DNA from: Tetradesmus obliquus | Lineage: Eukaryota; Chlorophyta; Chlorophyceae; Sphaeropleales; Scenedesmaceae | Reading direction: 5' to 3' | Length of the DNA: 64,000 nucleotides | Assembly: GCA_030272155.1 (NCBI GenBank) | Contig: CP126198.1 | Location: 3,162,001 to 3,226,000 of the forward strand | In this document: positions 47,747 through 57,873 of the stretch, piece after piece | Numbering within the stretch: position 1 is the stretch's first letter | How the letters are laid out: every line of letters begins with the position of its first letter | Notes under the pieces: model-generated | What the model saw: only the letters and a program-made list of their open reading frames with translations | Databases searched by the model: none | What the model was told of the DNA's origin: nothing | Position numbers and translations under genes: made by a program

Positions 47747-49609
47747 CAGTGTCACGCTGCATGAGCTCACCACCGGCACAAAGCCCAGGCTGAACACGTT
47801 CTTGTTGCCGCTGGCATAACACTCCAGCACAGCCTCGCCAAGCGGGCTGTCCCTGTGCAGCTGCACCTCCCTGCACTTCGACTTGACCTGCACATAGGCA
47901 CCATAAACAATACATGAAGCAACCACAGAGGACGTACAACGCTTGATGTACCTCAGCACGATTGCCTGGAGTGTACGATAGGCGTACAACTGCGGCAGGG
48001 CTGCACCGGCAGCGCTGCTGTGATGTGATGCTGACTGTTGTGTTGCTACATAGTGCGCCATGGGCGCTGTCGGCCGCGCTACAGCAGTACGCTGCCATAT
48101 GCACTGCCGAAGGAGCTGCGTGCACGAGCTACTGACGCAGCAGCAAGACTCCCACATATACACGCTTTCAAGCAGTTGCTGCGAGAGCTGCCGCAGCTGC
48201 ATGCAGCAGCTGCCCTGTCTCACCAGGTGCACCACTATGCAGGAGCCACTGCTGCCCATGCGGCCATTGCAGAACCACTTGCCGCTGTATATGCACTTCA
48301 CCACACACGAGGGGTTGTGCACGCCGCAGTACCTGCAGCGCAGCAGCAACAGCAGCAGGTAAGCAAATGTAGCAAGGCAAGCGGGTGTGCAGCCATGGCA
48401 TGCCTGCAGGAAAGCCATGACAAACTGTCCAGCCTTGGACAATGGCACTCCTGCAAGCTTCAAGACTAGCTGTGCTACGTCCTAAAAGAGCTGCTTGCCT
48501 ACACGCTGCAACGCGAACACAGCCACATCCCCTCAGCATCTGATGGTAATACTGCAACCTCAGCGCTCAAGGTAACTTCACACTGGCAGGAGCAGTGCAG
48601 CTGCTGCTCTGCGCCTGGCTGCTGCATGTGGTTTGAGCTGGATGGCACAATCAACTTGGGATGACTGGTGCTGTTGCTACTGCTACTGCTACTGCTGCGG
48701 TTCATACACAGCTACTCACGCGCAGGCCCACTCTGGCAGCTGCTCTGGCGTGTGTGTGCTGGAGGCTTCATCAAAGCCATCATCAAAGCGCAGCTGCAAG
48801 CAGCAGGAGCAAGGTGCAGCAGAGCCTGAGCAGCCATTGCACTGATGCATGACGCTGCAGCTTGCAGGAACTTCGTGAAGCATAGTGTGACAGTGTTCGG
48901 CTGCTGTACCTTGATAAGTCAAAGCAGCGAGTTGCTGTGCTGCTGTGTTGCGAGCTGTTGCTGCCAACACCCGCACTTGGCAAGTCACCTAGCCGCTTGC
49001 AGGAACTGCCCTCACAAGCTGCCTAACACACAGCAGCAGCTCGCAGCGGTTATCCGCCGGTGTGATATAACCTATAAAGCTGATATAACCTATAGAGCTG
49101 CAGGACAACTGCAAGCTGCTAGATGTGTGTCATGCACACCTGCTCTACGCCTGCTGCGATGCCATCTGCAAAACCGGTGTTGATGCCCTGCAGCTGGCAG
49201 CAGCAGAGGCAAGGCTGGTCTGTTGAGCGGTGGTGCAGGCTGCGCGCGCATGCGCCCATTAAAGGCTCTTCAGCATACGATGGTCAAGGTTAAGACATCT
49301 GTAGTCTTGCCCTGGGCCCCAAGAAAGCTGTGGCAAGGAATGGTGTGCTCTACAGAGCTGTAGCCATCATGCTGGCAGCAACAGCGCAGGCAGCTTGCAA
49401 GCTCTGCATGCTCTGCATGATGCGCTCGCCACAGGTGCAAAAGTCGGCTTTATCACCTGAGAGAAGTCGTTGAACTCATAGTAGTGGTCCTGGCTGGCTG
49501 GGAAATCCTGAAAACTGAGCAGCCCACCCGCCACTGTGTTGTCTGCCAAAGTTAGGTCACCAAAAGGCGCCTGAGTGGCAAAGTTCTGAGAAAACACGTT
49601 GGAAGCCAT
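37158..49609 (-). CDS. UPF1: UPF1 (SMG2/RENT1) RNA helicase, nonsense-mediated decay
   Basis: Exons: 49609-49457, 48793-48720, 48332-48224, 47887-47771, 47215-47129, 46553-46422, 45911-45780, 45445-45308, 44914-44792, 44077-43904, 42961-42758, 42400-42257, 41764-41615, 41173-41042, 40070-39942, 39779-39596, 39178-38970, 38519-38325, 38063-37158; in frame, 1163 residues. UPF1 is the ATP-dependent SF1 helicase that binds UPF2 and drives decay of mRNAs with premature stops. N-terminal CH zinc region: [13 protein letters not shown] to [15 protein letters not shown]. Stalk and 1[31 protein letters not shown]. Walker A GPPGTGKT at 457-464; DECTQ at 603-607 (Walker B, usually DESTQ); [16 protein letters not shown] with Arg832/834. 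The C-terminal 300 residues are Gly/Ala-rich with many SQ/TQ sites ([16 protein letters not shown]), the SMG1 phosphorylation tail of plants and animals. Several usual ligands of the third CH zinc site are absent. Nearly every intron carries duplicated exon ends. A permuted tRNA sits in intron 14. Confidence 0.97.
38594..38722. repeat. 61-bp-arm inverted repeat in UPF1 intron 17
   Basis: Arms 38594-38654 and 38662-38722 are reverse complements with one mismatch seen by eye (38645), separated by a 7-base loop. The right arm, in UPF1 orientation, is a diverged copy of the intron acceptor plus the start of exon 18 (coding GREKDYVIV). The left arm is its inverted duplicate. The UPF1 pre-mRNA would therefore fold a long perfect-looking hairpin here. 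Confidence 0.95.
38841..39300 (-). repeat. Copies of both ends of UPF1 exon 17
   Basis: Donor side: CACCTGGAACGCGTCGACGC occurs at about 38844 and at the real site 38967, with CTTGTACAGATCTTGCC after both. Acceptor side: GCGTGAGCAGCTTCTCCAC occurs at about 39123 (real) and 39237, each followed by an acceptor (GAGGTGCCTGCAG). All extra copies are intronic. Confidence 0.85.
39457..39665 (-). repeat. Duplicated donor end of UPF1 exon 16
   Basis: CAGCTGCACCCAGAACATCA occurs at about 39482 and 39620 (real), with matching flanks TCACCGCTGGCGCTGATC / TTACCGCTTGCGCTGATC. The period is about 137 bp. Confidence 0.85.
40312..40430 (-). tRNA. Circularly permuted tRNA-Ser (anticodon AGA)
   Basis: On the minus strand the 3' half comes first (40430-40387), then a 38-nt spacer (40386-40349), then the 5' half (40348-40312). 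The 5' half has acceptor GCGGTGA, TG, a D-arm GCCGAGTGGTTAAGGC containing the A box, and ATTGA + CTAGAA. The 3' half has TCAAT, a long variable arm around GGGAGTTCCC, a T-arm ACAGG-TTCAAAT-CCTGT (B box), acceptor TCACCGC and discriminator G. Re-ordered, all stems pair (acceptor 7 bp, anticodon 5 bp, T 5 bp, long class II variable arm) and the molecule closely matches eukaryotic tRNA-Ser(AGA). The break is in the anticodon loop near 37/38. Leader GCACC and trailer GGTGC are complementary and could hold the halves together. It lies in UPF1 intron 14, same strand. A chimeric pseudogene is the alternative. Confidence 0.72.
40730..41110 (-). repeat. Duplicated donor end of UPF1 exon 14
   Basis: CACCAGCGGGATCAGTGCCT occurs at about 40750 and 41056 (real). 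Both are followed by CCGGCTC(A/G)CTGGCCTGCGTG and CACTCGTCC. The period is about 306 bp. The intronic copy still encodes most of the Walker B segment [15 protein letters not shown]. Confidence 0.88.
41486..41665 (-). repeat. Duplicated donor end of UPF1 exon 13
   Basis: TCACCACGTCGGCGTGCGC occurs at about 41488 and 41611 (real), each followed by CAGGCTGCGCC. The period is about 123 bp. Confidence 0.85.
41989..42310 (-). repeat. Three copies of the donor end of UPF1 exon 12
   Basis: GAGGTGCTCCACTGGGCTGG followed by CCACCGCCTCCCTGC occurs near 42009, 42139 and 42271. The last is the real exon end. The period is about 130 bp; all copies retain the donor (CACCT on the plus strand). Confidence 0.9.
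42440..42595 (-). repeat. Copies of the acceptor end of UPF1 exon 12
   Basis: Partial copies of GTCCACGCCCACGTTGCTGG (real, near 42365) occur near 42461 (CCACGCCTACGTTGCTGG) and near 42550 (GTCCAAGCCCACGTTGGGG). The last is followed by CACACACCAGCACCTGCAG, an intact acceptor. Confidence 0.75.
42599..42835 (-). repeat. Duplicated donor end of UPF1 exon 11 with part of Walker A
   Basis: ACAAACCCACCTGGCTGCC occurs at about 42599 and 42749 (real). Both are followed by GTGGTGCACAGG and ACTGTCTTGCCCGTGCCTG, so the intronic copy encodes GTGKT of the helicase P-loop. The period is 150 bp. Confidence 0.88.
42877..43470 (-). repeat. Three ~255-bp tandem copies of UPF1 exon 11 acceptor region
   Basis: GCAGCTGGCTGTGGTT begins at 42877 (real exon 11), 43135 and 43389. 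Each copy carries AGCTCTGGCAGGT, AAGCTGGCCTT(G/A)GGCAGCG and the acceptor TCCACCTGC. Copies 1 and 2 share about 200 bp further upstream including ACATGTTGTGTTTGT and CACCTGCGCAACACGGCAGA. Confidence 0.92.
43617..43733. repeat. Compound inverted repeat in UPF1 intron 10
   Basis: Segment A (43617-43641) is the exact reverse complement of 43689-43713. The adjacent segment B (43639-43658) is the reverse complement of 43714-43733 with one mismatch. The order is A-B-A'-B', so this is not a simple nested hairpin; two competing stems or a pseudoknot-like fold are possible. The surrounding intron is unusually AT-rich (43500-43620). Confidence 0.85.
43786..43950 (-). repeat. Duplicated donor end of UPF1 exon 10
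   Basis: CACCTCGTGGCCCAGCAGGA then TGTGGAAGAGGTA occurs at 43786 and at 43901 (real). The period is 115 bp. Confidence 0.9.
44028..44340 (-). repeat. Three copies of the acceptor end of UPF1 exon 10
   Basis: CCATCTCCAGGCACACCT occurs near 44062 (real), 44180 and 44317. Each is preceded by CCCACGCT(G/A)GT and TC(A/G)GGCACCTC. The two extra copies lie upstream of exon 10 in the intron. Confidence 0.9.
44570..44835 (-). repeat. Duplicated donor end of UPF1 exon 9
   Basis: CACCTCCTCGCTGCTGCCGC and TGATGATGACGTGGCCGGTG occur near 44573 and 44790 (real), about 217 bp apart. The copy encodes [14 protein letters not shown] plus a donor. Confidence 0.9.
45395..45660 (-). repeat. Copies of the acceptor end of UPF1 exon 8
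   Basis: TTCACCAGCGGCCGGAACAC followed by CGCCTGCA occurs at 45423 (real) and near 45538. A third, decayed copy (GCAGCGGCCGCAACACCACG, with TACTCCGCCTCC upstream) lies near 45640. Spacing is about 115 bp. Confidence 0.85.
45880..46170 (-). repeat. Three copies of the acceptor end of UPF1 exon 7
   Basis: CAGCTCCTCCAGCGCAG occurs near 45892 (real), 46016 and 46141. The first two are followed by TCACCTGCATTGCCA, the third by a broken acceptor (ACATTTGTGTTGCATTG). The period is about 124 bp; (CAG)n tracts follow copies 1 and 2. Confidence 0.88.
47598..47810 (-). repeat. Duplicated donor end of UPF1 exon 4
   Basis: CACAAAGCCCAGGCTGA(G/A)C followed by ACGTTCT occurs near 47646 and 47776 (real). 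Both are preceded by TGCATGAGCT(T/C)ACCACC and a GCTGCTGCCAGTGTCAC tract. Confidence 0.85.
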
Positions 49610-50508
49610 TGATTGTTCTGCTGCCTGCTGTGTTTATTTCACAGCAACTTGCAGGCCAGGGAAAAGCGCTGCCCTGAGCATCCCCGTAGCAAAACAAAGA
49701 GCGCTTGAAACAGTAAAAGTCTACAAATGGGTTGGTATGCGCTTTGACGCAAGCGATCTGCACCAGCAGCCCTAGACTCCTCCGCACTGCTTACTGCCTG
49801 TCCCTCAACACGGCAGCTGCGGCTGCAACATTCCCAAACACTCCACAGCTAGCACTGGAAAGTGTTTCATGGCAAACTGCGGCAAACCAGGCCAATGGTA
49901 CAAAACAATGACTAACACAGCTAAAGCGAGCCTGCTTTGTGTCCGTAGACAGCTATCAATCCTCGCCAGCCGCACTAATCAAGTGATCGACTTGATTTCG
50001 ATTGTTTTGTGAATAGTTGCTCTGACTTGGCCCTCCTGAGTGCCTGTGTACTGCCTTCTTTTCTGGCAACAAATACCCCCATAGGACGTAGCGGAGTCTT
50101 CAAACAACCGATGTCTAGTTCTTCATAGGCTTTACAGCAGAATGGTGAGGGCAGACCCTCAGTCAGTGCTCGAGCAAGATTCAACCAACTAGCTTCTAGC
50201 ACTAGAGTGGCCGATGCAGCGCATCGTCAAAAGCACGGCTTAAATGGTAGAAAGCAGTGTTAACGGTTTTTTTCATCGATTGGACATGACTCAGGCTCCC
50301 TACTCAGGCGGCAGCAGCAGCAGCAAGTCAACACGGACCAGCGGACTTGGCAGGCCGTCACTGCAAGCAGCAGCTGCCAGGAAATGCATGTCGGCATTTT
50401 GATAATACAAATCCGCTCATTTGTGCTTGTTTTGCTGTTCTTCCCATGCAGGTTTGCTGTCTGTGAGCCCGGCAGGTGCAGGTCAGCGATTGCTGTGTGT
50501 GTGTGCAC
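49610..50508. promoter_or_regulatory. Divergent promoter region of UPF1 and MYB no. 2
   Basis: About 900 bp separate the two start codons in head-to-head orientation, so both promoters and 5' UTRs must fall here. Before the MYB ATG, an acceptor-like CCCATGCAG at about 50450 and a donor-like GGCAG|GTGCAGG suggest a spliced 5' UTR. I recognise no defined binding site. Confidence 0.45.
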
Positions 50509-53500
50509 ATGGCCCAAAGGTTCAAGGGGTACCAGACAGCATCCGACTTCGATATGAGGTACACAGACCGCTGTCCGACGGACAGCGATCCCAGCGAGGC
50601 TCCTTCCGACGACAGTGACAACTCCAGCGCTCCGCCCCGCCGCTACCGGGCCACTCAGAAGGGCAGCCGTGCCCGGGCCAACAAAGTGCGCACCCTCAAC
50701 CGCTGGACAACAGAGGAGCATGACAAGCTGGCTTACCTGGTGGACAAGTGGGGCAGCGAGAAGAACTGGGCCAAGGTGGCAGAGGAGATGCCAGGCAGGA
50801 CTGGCAAGCAGTGCCGCGAGCGCTGGCTCAACCACATGAAGCCTGGCATTGTCAAGTGAGCTGATGGACTACTTTTTTTTTTTGGTCAGATTTGATGACA
50901 TGATAGGGGGAGGGGCGTTTGCTGAGCCTGGCACGGCAGTGTACTCGCTGCTCTAGTGATGATAGCGGTTGTGTTGACCTGCCAGGCGGGTCTGCTGCTG
51001 CAGATGTTCCGGTGGCGCTGTTGAAAGCACAGAAAGTGACACGCTATTACCAGATCTTACCTACATGCAGCCAAACATAGCACCAACAGCACAGAACACA
51101 GAACTGCACAGCTGCATACTTGTGCCGCGCAGATGCCCCTGCTGCTTTGCTGATGCTGCCTTGCTGACACCTCGGCATGTTTGACTGCACTGTCACGCGC
51201 ATCATTTTACTCCCTGCAGCCTTTTCATACAACAGTTCCCTTGTGCGCAGACCTGCTAGTGCAAGGCGCGCTCCAGCGATGCTACGGCAGCATCCTGCTA
51301 GCCTTTCCACAGCCCACACTTCCCCTGACCACACATCCTGCTGCCATCGCTGCTCCTGCTGCATTCTTCTGCCCCTGCTGCTGCTGCCGCTGCTGCTGCT
51401 ACTTTTCACTCTGCAGGGGCAACTGGTCACCCGAGGAGGCGTTCCTGCTGCCTCAGTGCTGCAGCATCCTGCTAGCCTTTCCACAAACGGCACTCTGCAT
51501 GACCGCTCATCCTGCTGCTGCTGCGTGCTGCACTGTTCCTCCCCTGCTGCTGCTATTAACTTTCTGCAGGGGCAACTGGTCTCCCGAGGAGGAGTTCCTG
51601 CTGGCGCAGTGCCACGCGCTGGTGGGCAGCCACTGGAGCAAGATGACCAAGCGGCTGCCGGGGCGCACCGAGAACTCCATCAAGAACTTCTGGAATGCCA
51701 CGCTGCGCTCCAAGTGAGTGAAGTGTGACATGCTATCTAATTTGGTATTTCTTCCACCGAGGTTCTGAACACATCAGAAATGCGCTAAGCGAAGCGCTAC
51801 ATGGCTTCTTACATGCTGCCTGCTGCTAGCAGGATACAGCCACGGACAGCACTGCATCCAGCCCTTGCTTTGGAACTGCTGCCAGCGGTGCACATGCCCA
51901 GAGTGTGTAGCTAAGGCTGAAGTGCCAGCATTGCAATGTAGTACTGCCTGATGCGCATGACCTAGACCTGTATGCATCCTTGACAGCATGCCGCATGGCA
52001 GCCAAAATTGGTTGCACAGCATGGCCTCGGCTGCACACGTGGTGCTGCAATGTCCAACAGCTCTTGATGCAATTTTTATCCACAACATCTCACTAACCTG
52101 CTGCTTTCTGTTGCTGCTGCGCTGTCTTGTCACCTTTCCTGCCCTGCCTCTATCCACACCACCACCACCACCCGCCACCCTCCCTCCCCCCCCTCCCATC
52201 TCTGCCCTCACCCCAGGGCGCCCAACAAGAAGCGTGGCATGCTGTGGACCTACATGCAGCTGCACGACGCCAAGTCCGACGACAACACGCTCGCGCTCGT
52301 GACCGCGGTTTCCCGCCTGCACGAGACACGCGAGCTGCCCCCGCACCTGCTCGCACAGATGGACGAGGGCCTGCTGGACTCCCGCACCTGGAAGGCCATC
52401 CACAAGGCCGAAAAGGAGTTTCTGGAAGCCGTGGGAGGCGAGCTGCACTACCTCTCGCTGCCGCACCCCTCGCACGGCCTGGGCATGGGTCTGCTGCAGG
52501 GCTACTGCGGCGCAGCAGGTGCTGTGGCAGCAGCAGCGGGCGCCTCGCCTGCCGCATCGCCTGTAGCGTCCAGCTCGCAGGTCCCAGAGTACAGCTACAG
52601 CCAAGGCAACCACCAGTACGTGTACTCCACAAGCTATGTGGGCCACAAGGTCGGCAGCATGACAAGCCACAGCTACCTGCAGCCTTCAGGCGCTGCCAGC
52701 CACTACAGCAGCGCAGCAGACACACACTACCACACCATGCAGGGAGGCCTCAGTAGTGAGGCGCTAGGCGGCCTGCTCAGCAGTGCAGTGCCAGGCGCGG
52801 TGGGCGGCGGCAACGGCAGCAGCGCTGCTGCTGCTGCTGCTGCTGGCAGCGGCGGCGGCTACGGCCTGCCTAGCCTGCTGACCGCACAGGACCCTCTGCT
52901 CAGCGGCTCCTGCTTGCAGGACAGCATGGACACCGAGCTCATTAAGATGTTTGAGGCAGCGCCAAACAGCGGCAGCGCTGGCGCCAGCACCCTGGGCAGC
53001 TGCGCCACGCTCGCTGCCAATAACAGCGCAGTGTTTGCTGCTGCCGCCGACAGCGCTGCTGCTGCAGCTGCTGGTGTGCTGCCGCCGCCTAAGGAGCTCG
53101 CGCCCATTATCACCACAGCAGTCAAGGCAGAGGCCACATCAGACGGCAGCGCGAGCACATATGCCAGCCAGTCTCAGATGGGCCCTGGCAGCGCAGCAGC
53201 CACAGATGGCAAGGCTGCAGGTGCAGGTGCTGCAGCAGGCAGCACAGACCCGGCATCAGCAGCATACAGCAGCCACCTGCAGCAGCACCTAAGCCCGGTC
53301 AACTCCTGCGAACCAGGAGGCACAGGCACAGGCACACCATTGAATGGCAGCCCCTTGCTCAACACCATCAGCTCACACGAGCCGCAGCACCAGCAGCAGC
53401 TGGCAGCAGGGCTCTCTGGCGTGCCAGCATCTGCTGCGTACTGCAGCAGCGGCGGCGTCGCTGCTGTCGCTGACTATGCGCGCCGCCAGGCTGGCAGCCC

Positions 53501-55206
53501 TGCGTACAGTGACACCAGGAGTGACATTAGCTACGGCATGGCTGCTAATGCCAGCCGCGCTGCAGCTGGCAGCAGGCCAGCTGGTGGCCATGGCCCTCAC
53601 TGCAGGTGGGTTTGCAGTTGTTGCGATGATTCTGCCTTGCAAGCCAGGTGCTGCGTTTGTGTACAACTACTACTGACGTGTTGTCCTACCATCTCGTGTT
53701 GCATCCTTGTTTTGCTCTGCTGCCACACCGGCTGCCTGCCTCACCTCGCGGCAAATCGCACATATGTTCGCAAGTGGTGCCCTGAACCCTACTGTCATAT
53801 ACAACAGTTGAGCTGACCAGTACTTGCTGTTTGTTTTGTGGTGTGCTGCTTGCAGCTGCGGGCCCTGCTCCAACTCCCGCAAGCTACACGGCCTACACAG
53901 CCCCAGCGCCCGCCGCAATGCACGCAACAACGCCACCAGCAATGCAGCCAGCCAGCGCTACCGCGGCTTGACCGGCCTCAACCAGAGTGATGTCGCTGCC
54001 GGCGGCTATCAGGCTTCAAAGCTGCAGCGGCAGTCATACATGACGCAGCCCGAGCTGATGGCTGCGCCAGGGTACCACCTGGGGCACATGGATGCACACA
54101 GTGCATACCAGATGGTGGCTCAGCAGCAGCAGCAGCAGCAGTACTATGCGGATGCGTCGGCAATGCAGCAGCAGCAGGGGGTGATGGCAGCTGGTGCTGT
54201 GCAGGACTACAGTGCAGTGCAGCCTGCGACGTATCAGCAGTATGGTGGCAATGCAGGAATGGCTGCAGCAGCAGCAGCTCCTGCTGCGCAGCAGCCGGCC
54301 AAGCAGCAGCAGCAGCAGTGTGAGTCACCGTTTGCGCAGCAAGCAGCAGCAGGATGGGACGTTGCAGCAGCTGCTGAGGGAGCAGCACAGTCAACAGCAG
54401 CAGCTGGCGGCAATGGTGCAACAGCAGAAGCTGTCACTGCAGAGGCCATTGGCAGCATGCCATGGCTGAGCAGCAATGCAGACACCCAGCAGCAGCAGCA
54501 ACAGCAGTCGCAGCAGGCCGCCGGCGCCGAGCAGCAAGACGCGCAGCAGCAAGGCCAGCAGCAGTCAGCAGCGGGGCAGATGCCAGCGCCGCTACCGCAG
54601 CAGCCTCAGCAGCAGCAGCAGCTGTCAGACAGGAACCCACCCCCTATCAAGGGCTTGGATTTGTCGCAGCTGGTGCTCCCTGGCATGGGAGCTGCAGATG
54701 CTCTGACTGGCTTCCTGCTTTCGCCAATGGGGCTGGGCCTGCTTTCGCCACTAGGCGGTCTCATGCTGCCGCCGCCTTCAACTCGCTCAGTGCGGCTGCC
54801 GAGCTTTGGCCAGATCACTCTGCCTGTGCTGCAGCGTGCCAGCATCAATGGGTGCGATTGGGATTGGGATGCACTCATGGGCAATGACAGCCACACAAAT
54901 GTGCACGCAGCGGCAGGCGCAGCTGGCGCTGCGGCTGCTGGCAGCCACCCTCGCAGCGCGAGGCCGAGTGATAATGGCGCAGACTGTCTGACGGCGCTGG
55001 CAGCCTGCGGCGCGCTGGGGTCTGCGCCTAGGACAGGCGTGAAGCGCGCACGCTGCTCGCTGACAAGTGTAGATGATGAGGGAGCGCTGCTGATTGACAT
55101 GCAGCCAGCAAAGGTGCCACGCGGCAATGAGGCGTCCGCGCCTGGCACCATATTCGGCTGCGGCAACGGCTGGAGCGCAAAGGACTTCTTGAACAGGTTT
55201 GACTGA
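50509..55206 (+). CDS. R2R3-MYB transcription factor no. 2
   Basis: Exons: 50509-50855, 51570-51713, 52217-53605, 53856-55206. They join in frame to 1076 residues. An acidic/Ser segment (TDSDPSEAPSDDSDNSS) precedes the MYB domain. R2 (about 65-115) runs RWTTEEHDKLAYLVDKWG to GKQCRERWLNHMKPGIVK. R3 (116-164) runs GNWSPEEEFLLAQC to GRTENSIKNFWNATLRSK. The regularly spaced Trp residues of R2 and R3 (last one in NFW) are present. After R3, a short conserved-looking block (KKRGMLWTYMQLHDAKSDDN to EKEFLEAVGG) is followed by about 700 residues rich in Ala, Gln and Ser with a few hydrophobic islands (LPGMGAADALTGFLLSPMGL). It ends GNGWSAKDFLNRFD. It is presumably a nuclear regulator; targets are unknown. 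Intron 1 has a tandem copy of the R3 exon start whose acceptor is in frame with the real one. The start was chosen as the Met before AQRFKGYQTASDFD. Confidence 0.93.
51280..51622 (+). repeat. 153-bp tandem duplication of MYB no. 2 intron end and exon 2 start
   Basis: GCATCCTGCTAGCCTTTCCA begins at about 51289 and 51466. CTGCAG|GGGCAACTGGTC (acceptor plus GNWSPEE codons) occurs with exon starts at 51417 and 51570, 153 bp apart. The first copy continues as GNWSPEEAFLLPQC before diverging. No stop codon separates the two acceptors in this frame. Confidence 0.92.
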
Positions 55207-57873
55207 GGTTTGACTGAAGTTTGACCGAAGACTGAGGCCGCGCTGTCGGGCCAGATTGGTGAATCTTGATTCTGGTTCACCTTGGCGTTGACGTTGGGCG
55301 CGCGTGCAAGCAGCAGCGTGTGTGCGGCTTGTTTGGCTGAGGTTTGACCAACTTGTTGAGTTGACTGCTGTGGTGTTAATGAAAAGTTGTTGGGTGGGCC
55401 AGTTCCCGCTGGCCCAGCACGCGAGCTAGCTGACAAACATGCTATATAGCTCGCTGCAACATGTGCTGTGGCGCGTCACGTGGTCGTGATATTGAGCGGA
55501 GGCCGATAGGCAGTCAGCAGGAGCCTGTGCGTCCTGCATTTCATTCTTTTATATTGTTTGAGGAAGCTCTGATGGTGGCTGTGCTGCTCAAGGTGCAACC
55601 CTGGTGGCTCATACCGGCATGCACCCCTGTTTTGGCTAGCTGGCTCAGTGCAGCATGCAATGGTCAAAGCCATGTGGCCTAATGCTTGATAGGCTCACGC
55701 AAGCACCTCGTTGACCGACAGCAATGCTGCAGCTGCACTTGACATAACTGTGTCTGTGCCATTGATACCTACCGTGATCTGCCGACCTTACGACTGGATG
55801 TGGCATGTACTGGCTGTGTGTTTCCTGCAAGGGCGCTCTGCGCGAGCAGTGCTCGATTGCGCAGAAGCAGCTCTTTTTGGTAGCAAAGCAGCTTGTTATT
55901 GACAGCACCTGATGACCATGCGTGTTGATGGCATACTAGCTGCTAGCTATCATGTCCACAACCACAAAGCTTGTGTATGGCCCAATAGCAAGGACACACT
56001 CTGCTTGTGTGCTTCATCCCTTGTGCCTGTGGTTGCAGCTGCGTTGGCGATCTGTTGTGTGCATGCTGCTGTGCCTTTTATGATGAGTGCACAGCAGCTG
56101 CGCGCTCTTTAGACTCAAATGACGCAGAAAGGGAGGCTTACATAACATTGACAGCAGTATATCTAGTAATCAGCATAGCCAGGCATAGCCTACTGTAGGT
56201 TCTGCGTGTGCTGCTGCAAGCACTGGCATGTCCCCTGTGTGCCAGAGCAGCTGCCGTGTTTGGCATATTTGGCAGACAGGATTCAGCATGCCGGTGGTGG
56301 CGCAGCTGCTGTGTTTGGACTGCGGCATCACACAGCCTGGATTGCGTGGTGTATTGTGCTGCTCTGGCTGACCCTGCACTTCTGATACTTGGTTGGGTGC
56401 TTGCAGGACATGCAGGCATAGACACCGCTGCAGCTACTGTTGAGCAACATGCCACATATTTTACATATGCTGTGCAGCATTGCAGCACGCGATACGGTGC
56501 CATTGCTTTTTGCGGGTGGCTGCTCTGGCGCAGGAAGAGCTGCAGGGAGGTGCGGCTAGCCTGCGGTGGCCCTGTGGCCTATGGTGGTTCTGTTGTGCGG
56601 CGTGAGGTAGTGTGGCCAGCAGCGTTAGATACTGCTCCCTTCACGGGGATCAGCGCCTTGTCCAAGCTTGCAGGCACACACTTGACCGTGCGGTGGATGA
56701 ACCTGGTGCAGCACTATGACTCAGTGTGGCTGTGCTTCTGATACACATCGGCCCCGTGACTGTGACCGTGCGTGCCATATCTGATAGCTGCTGCAGCAAG
56801 CAGCCACACTTGAACTGGCAGCACCTGTGTTGGTTTTGTACGCTGCGTGGTGTGGTGGTCGTCTTTTTGCATGGTGGTGTACTGGTACTTGTTGTGACAC
56901 TAGCTACTGACTGCAGGTTGTGCTGCGACTCACCACTCAACACACGTTTTGACGGGAGTGCCTGCAGTTGTGTTGCTGTATTCATATGGGCCATGCTGCT
57001 ATGTTGGTGCAACATCCATGGTTGTCGTGCCTGCCAGCCTTTAGGCATTCACAGGCGGTGTGTCCCTTGGCTTGTTGAAAGGTTGTGAGCACTGCAGAAG
57101 CGGCCGTGGCACGGCTCTGTTTTGCGCAGAGCTTGTGGGGTGAACTGTGGTGCTCGTCAGCTGATTCATACAAATGTAGTAGGTGTATGCTGAGGGTACT
57201 AGAGTAGGTAGGCTGGCTTACATGTGTGCGCACTGATAATCCATGGGTTATGATTATGTGGAGCTTCTGTTCGGGCTGTGGCATCAGCAGCTGCTGAGCA
57301 ACTGTGCTTCAGTATGCTTGTAATTTCTTGTAGCGTGCATCCCCAAGGGTGGTCTCTTCTGTGAATAGGGCACTGTTTTCGGTGGTGTTGCGTCTTCTGT
57401 GCAGAGAAATGGTAACAACATAGTTTGCACACTGTTTTATGTGGTGATCACTGTTGATGCTGCTTGTTGTGTGTGTCGGCTGATGCATCCCTGATGCAGC
57501 TTCCAGCTGTAACTTACAAAGCAATTAGGGGTGTAAAGTAGGAGAACGGTCAACCTCGATCCGCCAGCCACGCTCTGTCTGTGCCGGTGTTGTTGAGTGA
57601 GTGCTCTCACTTCCGGCACGGTTGGCGCCCACATGTCACAAATTCAAACAGTGGTTGGCAAGTTGTCATGCTGCTTGCTGTGTTATTCATTCATTGGTTG
57701 ATCGAAACGACATATAAACAAAATAGTCACATAAGTAAACTCAGCTTTTTGCGTTTCGAGTCGCTGTGGCCGTGCCCATTAGCTGCATCTCGATTGGCTT
57801 GGTGCCTAGCTGCTCCTGGGGTCCTCTGTGCGATGATTTAGATGTATAATAAGGAAGTCGCAGTGGCATCAGA
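55207..57873. other. Interval between MYB no. 2 and PSF2, no gene seen
   Basis: The left part is presumably the 3' UTR of MYB no. 2; just after its stop, three short TTTGACTGA/TTTGACCGA-type repeats lie at 55198-55230. The plus strand is T/G-rich from about 55500 to 57500, as downstream of MYB no. 1. No supported coding region or RNA gene. Confidence 0.5.
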
